This document shows positions 16,001 to 23,583 of a stretch of DNA of 29,151 bases, one piece after another. The DNA comes from CAYSPU01 sp964432995 (GTDB lineage Bacteria; Verrucomicrobiota; Verrucomicrobiia; Limisphaerales; JAHDYP01), in NCBI GenBank assembly GCA_964432995.1, contig CAYSPU010000040.1:1-29151 (forward strand), in the 5' to 3' direction. Below the pieces are notes generated by a model. It ran no database searches. It worked only from the letters and a program-made list of their open reading frames with translations, and was not told the DNA's origin. Positions within the stretch are counted from its first letter, which is position 1. The number at the start of each line of letters is the position of its first letter. The position numbers and the translations under genes were made by a program.

Positions 16001-17125
16001 TCAACCCGGCTCGAACGCCTGCGTTTCCACCACTTCCCCGGCAACGCACTTCCAGCACCGCAACGTCTCGAACCGCTCCCGCTTCAGCTCGCGGAACGCC
16101 TCCGGCAATCGCCGCTTGGTCAGCCGACAGTCCCGCACCCCGGTGTCACCGCAGGCAAACACCAGCGCGTGCGCCTTGTAGACCCGCGGCCGACCCAACA
16201 CCCGTACCACCCCCGCCGGCAACGGCGGCGGCGGCCGCCGGTCCAACACCAGATAGCTCACCGGCAGACTCCGCAAATCTATCCCCGCCCACCGGCCAAA
16301 CCGCGCCCAGCCCCCATCCGTGAAGACCTCCGGAGGCGGCTCGACGAAATGGTGACACCAATGCGGGGCGTTCTCGGGAGCCAGCAGGCCGCAGGTGCTT
16401 TCATGCGGGCAGGGTGCCACCACATGAAAGGCCGCGTTCGCGTGCGGACCGAGTGGCTCGTGCTCATGAACCACAGATGGTAAGGCATGCCCTCCGGGCG
16501 CGCCGCCAGCCAGTGCTTCGGGGACTGCACCCCACGGCGCCCTCGGAGAGGTCTCCCTCACTGACGGTTCGGGAACCGGACCGCGCAGTCGCTCACGCAG
16601 CCCGATCAGACTCCGGCTGACGGCGTACGTTCCCGGCTCCACCCAGATCACCGCCGCCGCACGGTCCACCAGCTCAACCACGCCGCGCAGTTGGTTCTCG
16701 TCCAACTCTGTCAGAACATGGCTCAGAAGCAGGAGGCCGTTCACCGGGTCGGGGCTGATGTCGACCGGCGTCGTGGGGCACTCCTCACGAATCCGGCGCC
16801 GGGCAAACTCCCGAGCCCGGGCGGAGCGATCCCAGAGCGCCACCCGCGGCGCCGACGCGGGGCCGAACGCCTCCAGGAATGCACGCGCCGCCACCCCGGT
16901 GCCGCAGCCCCAGTCGAGCACTCCGCCCGACGGTGGTTGCCATCCGCGCCGCCGGAGTTCGCGCAGGACCCCATTCCATTTCCAGGCGATCCGTTGGCCG
17001 AAGGTCGCGTCGTAGCTCTCGAGGTCGCGCTCGCTGCGCCAGTAATCCTCGCGCCCGCCGGTCCCTGCGAGGAAGACCCCCCGCAACCGCTCGAGCGCGG
17101 CCCAGTCGACGGTTTCCCAGTTCAT
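16001..17125 (-). CDS. Rsm22/METTL17-family methyltransferase with an in-frame insertion
   Basis: A 374-residue SAM-dependent methyltransferase of the Rsm22 (small-subunit ribosome-associated) family. Motif I is VLDWGCGTGVAA (69-80); YDATFGQRIAWKWNGVL precedes it. The family cysteines are C239 (APCPHESTC), C245, C257 (HWCHHF) and a late pair C357/C360 (LRCWKC). In human METTL17 such cysteines bind a [4Fe-4S] cluster, and the same is likely here. Residues about 184-226, between the Rossmann core and the first cysteine block, are an insertion that matches an intergenic repeat of this window. The start is the ATG at 17125, overlapping the upstream gene's stop as ATGA; the frame further upstream is a shadow. 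Confidence 0.88.
   Translation of the reverse strand: MNWETVDWAALERLRGVFLAGTGGREDYWRSERDLESYDATFGQRIAWKWNGVLRELRRRGWQPPSGGVLDWGCGTGVAARAFLEAFGPASAPRVALWDRSARAREFARRRIREECPTTPVDISPDPVNGLLLLSHVLTELDENQLRGVVELVDRAAAVIWVEPGTYAVSRSLIGLRERLRGPVPEPSVRETSPRAPWGAVPEALAGGAPGGHALPSVVHEHEPLGPHANAAFHVVAPCPHESTCGLLAPENAPHWCHHFVEPPPEVFTDGGWARFGRWAGIDLRSLPVSYLVLDRRPPPPLPAGVVRVLGRPRVYKAHALVFACGDTGVRDCRLTKRRLPEAFRELKRERFETLRCWKCVAGEVVETQAFEPG
16448..16576. repeat. Repeat element inserted in frame in the Rsm22-family gene (approximate limits)
   Basis: The 19 bases at 16535-16553 recur exactly at 20587-20605 in the non-coding repeat island, and flanking bases are similar (GGTAGGG versus GTGAGGG on the other strand). 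The segment translates to a Pro/Gly/His-rich stretch (SPRAPWGAVPEALAGGAPGG) unlike the surrounding conserved domain. Limits are estimated from where family-like sequence stops and resumes. Confidence 0.65.
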
Positions 17126-18276
17126 TGTCCGGCGTTCTCCCCCGCGTCCGGAGCGGGCGATTGCCCCGCCAGCCACGGATCCAACGCCTGGCGCGAAATG
17201 CCAAACAGCGCCTTCAGCGCCACGATCCGCTGTCGTGCCTCGGGATCCACAAACGCGCGCCCCCGGCGCACGGCGGAGATCATGAGATTCTTGGGGGTAT
17301 GCTCCGACGGCACGAATTCGAAGGCCTTGGTCCGGAAGCCCGCCCATTCGAGGTGGAGCGTGCGCAGGGCGTCCGTCAGCCATTCGGCCATGCGCTCGGC
17401 CAGAATGCCGTGTCGGAGAGCGGCCGCAAACGGAGGGGGGTGGCGCAGTTGGGGGCGGAGCTCCTGATGACAGCACGGCGCCACGACGAGCAGGCTGGCT
17501 CCCCGCGCCACACCCTGCCGCAGCGCGTCGTCCGTTGCCGTGTTGCAGGCGTGCAGCGCGATCAACGCGTCCAACGCCGGCAACCGGACGTCAACAATCG
17601 TTCCCGGAATGAACTCGAGTCCCTCCGCGCCAATCCGCCGCGCCAGCGAGGAGGTGAACTCGACGAGATCGGCACGGCTTTCCACGCCGATGACGCGGGC
17701 CGGGATCCGCAGGTGATGGTGGAGCAGGTGCCAGACGCCAAACGTCAGATAGCCCTTGCCGCAGCCCATGTCCGCCAAAGTGACCGCTTGGCCTTCACGC
17801 CAACGCGCGTCCCGAACCAGATGAGAGAAGATCTCGAGATATCTCTGCACCTGCTGATACTTGGCTGCGCCGGACGGAAGCACCCGACCGTCGGCATCAG
17901 TCAGTCCGAGTGGGTGCAGCCAAGCCCGGGCGGCGGGGCCCAGCAGATCCCGCACGGACCGGTCGTGCGCCCTTGACGGCGCCACGCGCTGCCGCGCACG
18001 ATGCGGCACGATTCGCGCCTCCCCTTTCGGACCGATGGTCAACTGCCAGTCGCGATGCACGGTCTCGAGCAGCGCGCTGCGGAAGTCCCATCGCAGCGCA
18101 GACGCGATCCACTCGTTCACCGCTGGCAGCGGCAGGTTGCGGGTCTCGTCCCGCTTCGGCAGTTCGCCGGGGCGGCGCGGCGACGAGAGAACCACCCGCA
18201 CCAACGAGCCGTCGGCCAGGCTCTGCTGCAGCCGGCTGACGAACGCGGCGACTGGTTCGGACGAGGGGCCGGTCAT
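17122..18276 (-). CDS. SAM-dependent methyltransferase (Methyltransf_32-like)
   Basis: A 384-residue protein. The Rossmann SAM site is TLADMGCGKGYLTFGVWHLL (166-185). Further family marks are VIGVESRADLVEF (195-207), DALIALHACNTATDDAL (236-252) and APCCHQELRPQL (266-277), the layout of PF13679-type methyltransferases. The N-terminal 130 residues are a charged accessory domain (KRDETRNLPL, WQLTIGPKGEARIVPHRARQR) plausible for nucleic-acid contact. Substrate unknown; RNA is a reasonable guess because its stop overlaps the start of an Rsm22-family gene (ATGA), indicating co-translation. The ATG at 18276 is 15 bases past the upstream gene. Confidence 0.85.
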   Translation of the reverse strand: MTGPSSEPVAAFVSRLQQSLADGSLVRVVLSSPRRPGELPKRDETRNLPLPAVNEWIASALRWDFRSALLETVHRDWQLTIGPKGEARIVPHRARQRVAPSRAHDRSVRDLLGPAARAWLHPLGLTDADGRVLPSGAAKYQQVQRYLEIFSHLVRDARWREGQAVTLADMGCGKGYLTFGVWHLLHHHLRIPARVIGVESRADLVEFTSSLARRIGAEGLEFIPGTIVDVRLPALDALIALHACNTATDDALRQGVARGASLLVVAPCCHQELRPQLRHPPPFAAALRHGILAERMAEWLTDALRTLHLEWAGFRTKAFEFVPSEHTPKNLMISAVRRGRAFVDPEARQRIVALKALFGISRQALDPWLAGQSPAPDAGENAGQ

Positions 18277-18291
18277 CTGCTGCCAGGACGT

Positions 18292-20040
18292 TCATCGTCC
18301 GGGTGTGCCCTGGCAATCCTCAAGTTCGCGGTTTCCTCCGAGGACTTCCTTTCGCTGAAGCAACCACTGATTGGCCGCCCCTGGATCGCGGGCCAGCCAC
18401 CAGGAGGCTGCCCAACTGATTTGGGAGGCTCTGGCCTGCGGGTTGGATATTCTCTCGGCCATCGACGCTGCCCTTGCCGGATCACGCTGCGTCAAGGCAG
18501 ATACGCAACCCGCCAAGGCCGCGTCCCGGTCCGCGTCTGACGCGAGTGCTGCCAGCCATGCCTCGGCTCGTGAAGGGTCCACAGTCGTCCACGACCGCGC
18601 GATTTCCTCCGTGGCCTTGAGTCTCAACTCGCCCTCGGGAAAGGCACCAACCCAGGCAGCGGCCGACTCCGCGTCTCGTGAAGCCCAGCCCGACAAGACC
18701 GAGCTGAGCGCCTCAGGCACCAAGTCACCGTCCAGCTTCGTTGCAACATAGGCGGCCGCTTCGGTCGGCGACGCCTCCGCCCAACGCTCCAACACCGATT
18801 GCAGAGTCGGAGCCCGATCAGGCCCGGACATGCCTTGAGTCCAGGAGGCCGCGCCATTCGGATCAGCAGACGCCCAGGCAGCCATGAAGCGCGGCAGCAT
18901 GAAGGATCGGAGAGTGCTTTCCTCCAGAGTGGCCAGAAAACGAGTCGCTTCGGCCGGGTCGCTCTTGATCCATTCCTCTCCGACAAACAGCAGCGCCTGT
19001 TCTTGTCCCCTGCCCGTTGGGAGATTCTTGAGCCATTCGACTGCCTCGGAGCAGCTTCGCTCGAGCAGTCCACCGGCAATGCACGTCACAGCTCGATCGC
19101 GCAGTTCCCCGGCTGGAAGCGACTCCATAATGCTGTTGGCCCGGCCCGGATCCGTTGTCGCCAGCGCACCGCACAAGGCTCCGATCACAGTGGGGTCCCG
19201 GGAAGCGCGAGGATCGTTCATGGCCCATGCCATCGCCGCCTCCGGATCCTTCCGGACCCAAGCGCCCGCAACGTCACCGAGTGGCAATGATGGAACAGTC
19301 GAAACCGCCGCCGCTGCTGCGGCAGGGTCCGCCTCCGCCCAACGCATGAAGATGCGTTGCTCGCAGGAGGATAGGCAGGGAAAGCCTCCAAGCCCGTGCA
19401 GATAGGCCAGCGCATCGCTGGGCGATTTCGCCGCGTAAGAGTCGATGAATGCAGTCGCGAACTCCCACTTCAGCTCTCCATTCGGAAGACCGCGTACCCA
19501 ATCACCTGCCGCTGCCGGGTCGGATTCGGCCCACTTCTTCACAATGCCGCCCACTGCCAACCGCTTCTGCGCTGTTTCAGGCAGTCGATCCGCATAGCGC
19601 AGAGCAGAGAGAGGATCCGTCGCCGCCCATTTCGAGAGCAGCAGACCGCGAAGCGCGTCACTCACCTCCCGGTGACCACTGGCCTCGAGCCCGTCAAGAA
19701 GCTCGGGGATTGACGACGATGGGATCTTCTCCACCAGCGCCGCCAGGGCGACCTGTCTCGCTGTGTCATCCGGGAGATCCAGTGCAGCGGAAGCGATGGC
19801 CAGAACGTCGCGGAGGCAGTAAGAACTGAAGGGCCCGCCTCCTGGGCGGGCATTCCCGTTATCGAGTGTTGTCACACTCTCGATCGGTGCGGAGCGTGGC
19901 TCATCCACACCGCGGGGCAATGCTCTTCCGGCAGCGCGATCCTCACCGCACGGCGGCCATGCCCAGTGTCCAATCAGGAGGCCTGCCATAAACGCGAGCG
20001 CAACCGTGACGAAGGAGGAGCGCAACAGTGGCGTGTGCAT
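18292..20040 (-). CDS. Membrane-anchored repeat protein with about 14 W-(x)n-DP-A repeats
   Basis: A 582-residue protein. Start ATG 20040 is preceded by AAAGGAA; a 55-residue upstream extension in frame is disfavoured because it lacks a ribosome site and the anchor would be internal. Residues 8-27 (SSFVTVALAFMAGLLIGHWA) form one membrane segment or uncleaved signal. After a linker with Pro/Gly/Cys, residues 120-575 hold about 14 repeats of 31-33 residues, each starting W-A-x-x-D-P-x-x-A-x-x-W and ending in LP-x-G-E/x-L-R-x-x-A. This is an alpha-helical solenoid, common as an expanded family in Verrucomicrobiota, probably in the periplasm. Function unknown; a protein-interaction scaffold is likely. 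It leads a possible three-gene transcript with two methyltransferases. Confidence 0.85.
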   Translation of the reverse strand: MHTPLLRSSFVTVALAFMAGLLIGHWAWPPCGEDRAAGRALPRGVDEPRSAPIESVTTLDNGNARPGGGPFSSYCLRDVLAIASAALDLPDDTARQVALAALVEKIPSSSIPELLDGLEASGHREVSDALRGLLLSKWAATDPLSALRYADRLPETAQKRLAVGGIVKKWAESDPAAAGDWVRGLPNGELKWEFATAFIDSYAAKSPSDALAYLHGLGGFPCLSSCEQRIFMRWAEADPAAAAAAVSTVPSLPLGDVAGAWVRKDPEAAMAWAMNDPRASRDPTVIGALCGALATTDPGRANSIMESLPAGELRDRAVTCIAGGLLERSCSEAVEWLKNLPTGRGQEQALLFVGEEWIKSDPAEATRFLATLEESTLRSFMLPRFMAAWASADPNGAASWTQGMSGPDRAPTLQSVLERWAEASPTEAAAYVATKLDGDLVPEALSSVLSGWASRDAESAAAWVGAFPEGELRLKATEEIARSWTTVDPSRAEAWLAALASDADRDAALAGCVSALTQRDPARAASMAERISNPQARASQISWAASWWLARDPGAANQWLLQRKEVLGGNRELEDCQGTPGR

Positions 20041-20690
20041 ACGGATTCCTTTGGATAGACACGGCCGAAGCCCTTGGCGTTCAAAGCGCCCCGTTCCCTC
20101 GGACGCGGCATCGCCATGCATCTGCTGCTGCCCGAGCCAGGTGGAGAAACACGTATGGTAGGGACGGCCGGCTCGGGCGTCCGCAGAAGGCGTGCGCCTC
20201 TGCATTCAACTGGCGGACGCGCGAGGCCGCGCGTCTCGCCTGCCGTTCACGGTTCATGGAAAGCGCTGCGGCGGCAGCGCACTCCAGGACGGCAAGCGCG
20301 CTTCGGAGGCGTGGTCGGGAACGAGCGTCGGGGAGTGCGGCACGGCTGTGCCGCTGTGGGTGGCGCAGGTCCAGGGAGAGGTTCTTCCGAAAACAGCCGC
20401 GCAAGTCGTCGGAAATGAACAAAACGACCATTTTCATCGGAAGTGGTATCCCCGAAAGGGATGGGGGCTACCCTGAAAGCTGGTAGGGTGCGACTCCGAG
20501 CAGAACTCGCGAGCGGGCTCCGAGCAGAACTCGCGAGCAGGTCCCCGCATCGCGCCGCAAAGCAATGGTTCGGATACGGCATCCTGCGGCGCCCTCGGAG
20601 AGGTCGCCCTACCTTTCATTCGAAGCGGTATCCCAGAATGGGTGGGGGGATTCATGGAAGCACCGACATCGAACAGCCGGCTACGCCAGG
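20041..20690. repeat. Gene-free island of short dispersed repeats
   Basis: No convincing gene is seen here. The segment contains GGTAGGGACGGCC (20157 on), small GC hairpins such as AGCGCTGCGGCGGCAGCGC (20264-20282), and two related blocks that each lead into GGTATCCC: TTTTCATCGGAAGTGGTATCC (20431 on) and CTTTCATTCGAAGCGGTATCC (20613 on), both followed by a G-rich run. Exact 19-mer 20587-20605 recurs inside the Rsm22-family gene. It lies between divergently transcribed genes. Confidence 0.7.
20494..20541. repeat. 24-bp tandem duplication
   Basis: Two adjacent 24-base units (20494-20517 and 20518-20541), each beginning CTCCGAGCAGAACTCGCGAG, identical at 23 of 24 positions. Confidence 0.9.
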
Positions 20691-20875
20691 GAACCCTGAA
20701 CCTCCCAACCCTGAACCCTGAACCTCCCAACCCTGAACCCTGAACCTCCCAACCCTGAACCCGGAACCTCCCAACCTTGAACCGTGAACCCTGAACCTCC
20801 CAGCCGTGAACCCTGAACCCTGAACCTCCCAACCCTGAACCTGGAACCTCCCAACCGTGAACCGTGAACCTCCGA
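20691..20875. repeat. Tandem array of AACCCTG/AACCTCCC units
   Basis: About 185 bases of degenerate tandem repeat upstream of the deoxyhypusine synthase-like gene. The base units are 7 nt (AACCCTG) and 8 nt (AACCTCCC), most often combined as 7+7+8 = 22 nt, with variants ACCGTGA, CCTGGAA and CCCGGAA. It shows no spacers of CRISPR length and no internal variety. Confidence 0.9.
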
Positions 20876-20881
20876 AATAGT

Positions 20882-20909
20882 TTGGCATCCTGGGGGGGAT
20901 TCGTATTGT
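20882..20909 (+). promoter_or_regulatory. Predicted promoter of the deoxyhypusine synthase-like gene
   Basis: TTGGCA (20882-20887), 16-bp spacer, TATTGT (20904-20909), 24 bases upstream of the ATG. It begins right after the tandem array ends. The -10 and following bases (TATTGTTGGCGC) resemble those before the ParE-like ORF at 25973 (TATTGTCGGCGC). No ribosome-binding site is evident between it and the ATG. Confidence 0.5.
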
Positions 20910-20933
20910 TGGCGCCCGAAAACGAACTGACTT

Positions 20934-22145
20934 ATGGCTAAGAAACCCGGATCGCAACGTCGTTACCGCGAGGATCTCTCCGAGACGCCCGAGTGGTTGA
21001 AAAAGAAAAAATGCCCGCAACGGGACAAGTTTCTATCCGGCAAGCGGATCCAGCCGCGCAATCTGACCGGCAAGGAGAAGTTGGCGGACCTGATGGACGA
21101 GACCTTTCTGGCCTACAACTCCGCCCGGCTCAAGGAGGGCTGCCAGTTGTTCGTCAACAAGATGCTCGAACCGGACGTCACCATCGGCATGACGTTGTCC
21201 GGCGCCCTGACCCCGGCCGGCCTCGGTTGCTCGAGCGTCGTGCCCCTGATCAAGGCGGGCTTCGTGGACTGGATCGTCGCCACCGGCGCGAATCTCTACC
21301 ATGACATGCATTTCGCCCTGAACTACCCCGTGCGTGTCGGCAGCTTCAAGATGGACGACACCGACCTGCGCAACAACGACATCGTCCGCATCTACGACGT
21401 TCTCCTCGGCTACAGCGACTGCCTGATGGCGACCGACGACATCCTCCGGGCGATTCTCATCCAGCCGGAATTTCAGAAGGAGATGGGAACGGCGGAGCTG
21501 CACTATCTCATCGGCCGCTACTGCGCCGAGTGGGAACGGAAGAACGGCATCCGCGACGTCTCGGTCCTGGCCGCCGCCTACCGGGCCGGCGTGCCGTGCT
21601 ACACCTCGTCGCCGGGCGACTCGACGATCGGGATGAACGTGGCCGGGGTCGAGCTGCGCGGCAACCGCCTGCGCGTCAACCCGTCCATTGACGTGAACGA
21701 GACCACGGCGTTTGTGCTGGCGGCGAAGCGTTCCGGCGGCAAGAGCGCCGTCGTGCTCTGGGGCGGCGGCAGCCCGAAGAACTTCATGCTGCAGACCGAG
21801 CCGCAGATCCAGGAAGTCCTGCGCATCAAGGAATACGGCCAGGATTACTTCCTGCAGGTCACCGACGCCCGGCCCGACACCGGCGGTCTTTCTGGCGCCA
21901 CGCCCAGCGAGGCCGTCAGTTGGGGCAAGGTCGATCCCGACAGTCTGCCCGATGCCGTGGTTTGCTACACGGACACGACGATCGCGATGCCGTTGCTGAC
22001 GCACTACGCGTTGGCGAAACACAAGCCCCGCAAGTACCGTCGCCTTTACGATCAGCGGCCGAAGATGGTCGAGGCCTTGACCCGCGAATACTTCGCGCAC
22101 AACAAGGTCAAGATGATCGACGGCGCGGAGCCGAAGCTGGATTGA
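20934..22145 (+). CDS. Deoxyhypusine synthase-like NAD-dependent enzyme
   Basis: A 403-residue member of the deoxyhypusine synthase family, which uses NAD and spermidine to transfer a 4-aminobutyl group. Visible motifs are TLSGALTPAGLG (87-98), the NAD-site region WIVATGANLYHDMHF (113-127), VLWGGGSPKNF (274-284) and DARPDTGGLSGATPSEAVSWGK (311-332). The last two align with the human catalytic GGGVVKHH and SGARPDEAVSWGK regions, placing the active-site lysine at K282. Length and full domain suggest an active enzyme. Bacteria lack eIF5A, so the acceptor is probably a small polyamine (homospermidine synthase-like) or another protein; this cannot be settled here. Single-gene unit, flanked by repeats on both sides. 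Confidence 0.93.
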   Translation: MAKKPGSQRRYREDLSETPEWLKKKKCPQRDKFLSGKRIQPRNLTGKEKLADLMDETFLAYNSARLKEGCQLFVNKMLEPDVTIGMTLSGALTPAGLGCSSVVPLIKAGFVDWIVATGANLYHDMHFALNYPVRVGSFKMDDTDLRNNDIVRIYDVLLGYSDCLMATDDILRAILIQPEFQKEMGTAELHYLIGRYCAEWERKNGIRDVSVLAAAYRAGVPCYTSSPGDSTIGMNVAGVELRGNRLRVNPSIDVNETTAFVLAAKRSGGKSAVVLWGGGSPKNFMLQTEPQIQEVLRIKEYGQDYFLQVTDARPDTGGLSGATPSEAVSWGKVDPDSLPDAVVCYTDTTIAMPLLTHYALAKHKPRKYRRLYDQRPKMVEALTREYFAHNKVKMIDGAEPKLD

Positions 22146-22610
22146 GGTCGGCGGCCGGTGTCACTGGCGGACCCACCGGCGCCGAACGACGGACGGAGCG
22201 CGACCGGCCTGCCAAGCCGTAGCCGTGGCGGAGGTTGGTCCTCTGGTCGCAGCAGCGGCGAGCGGACGGGAGGCGGCCGGCCTCGGCCGCAGAAGCGCAC
22301 GGACGGTCAAGGGTGATCCGCGAAATCGGGGCGCCACTCCGCTGCGGAACTTGCTGCGGCCGAGACGGGCGCACCCCCGCCCCCGCGTCCAGGCGCGTTC
22401 TGCGTCGCGGGCTGCGGCTGGCGTTGCCAGTTCCGGACCGCGGGTCTTCTCGACCCGCAGCAGAGCGCACACGCCTTTTGCTGCGGCTCCAGACGAGCCG
22501 CGGTCCTAAGCCTGGCGGGCGCGCGGTCGCCCTGAAGGCCACGAGCGCCGCTGCCCCCTTCCGGACCGCGGGTCTTGTCGAGGCGGGAGGAGCATCCCAG
22601 TGTTTTGTCC
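22146..22610. repeat. Non-coding GC-rich spacer with a duplicated 24-mer
   Basis: No gene is supported. TTCCGGACCGCGGGTCTT followed by C/G and TCGA occurs at 22431-22454 and again at 22559-22582, nearly identical over 24 bases. The first copy continues into a hairpin-like CGGGTCTTCTCGACCCG. This is a dispersed-repeat style sequence between convergent genes. Confidence 0.65.
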
Positions 22611-22655
22611 TAGCCCGGACACTTCACGCTCCCTGCGTGAAATGTCCGCCCCCGG
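22611..22655. repeat. Dispersed palindrome, copy C (TAGCCCG family), possible bidirectional terminator
   Basis: A strong hairpin: 14-bp arms 22616-22629 (CGGACACTTCACGC) and 22635-22648 (GCGTGAAATGTCCG) pair at 13 of 14 positions around a TCCCT loop. The left end reads TAGCCCGGA like the other copies. Position between convergent genes allows terminator function, but there is no clear T-run. Confidence 0.75.
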
Positions 22656-22716
22656 GGTCAGTCCTTTAGATTGACGACTCAAACCGGGACGGGCGCAGCC
22701 CCGCGCCGGAACGCCG

Positions 22717-23583
22717 CTACCCGCGTTGAAACTGGGGATGGCGCTGGAGCAACTCCCAACTCTCGGTTGAAAGCCGGTGCTGTTGGTAAGCGGTTGTTCG
22801 CAACGGCTCGGCGCTGCTCGATCGCCGCGCCCGCCGCAGCCAGCGCTCGTCCAGTGGCATCTCGATCAGTTCCGGAGTGTTGGCGGCGATGGTGGTTTCC
22901 TCCTTCTGACCCGTGGCGTGGCCGGCGCCAACCCAGAAACCGGCCAGCAGCAACGTGACGCGGAGCATCGTGCTGCGCGAGTAAGTGGGCAGCGCGCAAG
23001 GCCGCGCCGGATCCAGCAGGCCGTACAAGTTCGTGAACACGGCCAGCGTCCACATCTCGGGATTGGTGGCCGGAGAGAAGGCGTCGTAGAGAATGGCGTG
23101 CGGCTTGGGCAACAGGCCCGCCTCGGGCCGGCCCAGGAAGGTGGGGAAATCGGCGACGTGCACTTCCCAACTGACCTCGCGATGGCCGTCCCGAAACCGC
23201 AGGGGGACCTTCGGACGCGCGGCCAGTTGGTGGGCGTGCCGGGCGTATTCGCCGAGGTAGCCGAGCGCTTCCGCATGTTCGAGCGCGAACCGAAGCGGCT
23301 CGAGCGTGCGATCGAAGCTGAAGAGCCGGATCGGAGTGGGCAGGTCCTGGGTCGCCCGCAACGCCGTCACGGCGTTCGCCGCAGCGCCCAGGCCGACGTC
23401 CCACAGGACAAACGGGGTGCCGCTGGCGGCCACGCGTTCCCGGAGGCGAAGCTGCTGGACGTAGAGGGCTTCCGCTTCGGCCGCCGGCCCGATGACCGGA
23501 TGAAACGTCTCGCCCTGACCAACGGCGCGGACGCTCCAGGTGCCGTTGGCGAGCCGGACCAGGTGGTAGTCTTCGGCGTTCAC
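22717..23583 (-). CDS. MnmC-type SAM-dependent methyltransferase domain protein
   Basis: A 288-residue protein of the Methyltransf_30 (DUF752, MnmC N-terminal) type, which in MnmC methylates the 5-aminomethyl group of tRNA wobble uridines. SAM motif FVLWDVGLGAAANAVTAL (58-75); acidic motif FSFDRTLEPL (88-97); PHAILYDAFSPATNPEMWT (161-179) and TYSRSTMLRVTLLLAGFWVG (200-219) are the family signatures, followed by GQKEETTIA. The FAD-dependent oxidase half of MnmC is absent, so it is a stand-alone MnmD-like enzyme. Start is a GTG overlapping the L,D-transpeptidase stop (GTGA). The C-terminal 60 residues, charged, extend past the usual domain. The pairing with a cell-wall enzyme is functionally unexplained. 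Confidence 0.88.
   Translation of the reverse strand: MNAEDYHLVRLANGTWSVRAVGQGETFHPVIGPAAEAEALYVQQLRLRERVAASGTPFVLWDVGLGAAANAVTALRATQDLPTPIRLFSFDRTLEPLRFALEHAEALGYLGEYARHAHQLAARPKVPLRFRDGHREVSWEVHVADFPTFLGRPEAGLLPKPHAILYDAFSPATNPEMWTLAVFTNLYGLLDPARPCALPTYSRSTMLRVTLLLAGFWVGAGHATGQKEETTIAANTPELIEMPLDERWLRRARRSSSAEPLRTTAYQQHRLSTESWELLQRHPQFQRG

Noticed and set aside
20028..20486. 152-codon plus-strand frame over the repeat island
   Set aside because: Low-complexity Arg/Ala translation across dispersed repeats, no ribosome site and no motif.
20691..20875. CRISPR-like array
   Set aside because: Units are 7-8 nt with no unique spacers and there are no cas genes; it is a simple tandem repeat.
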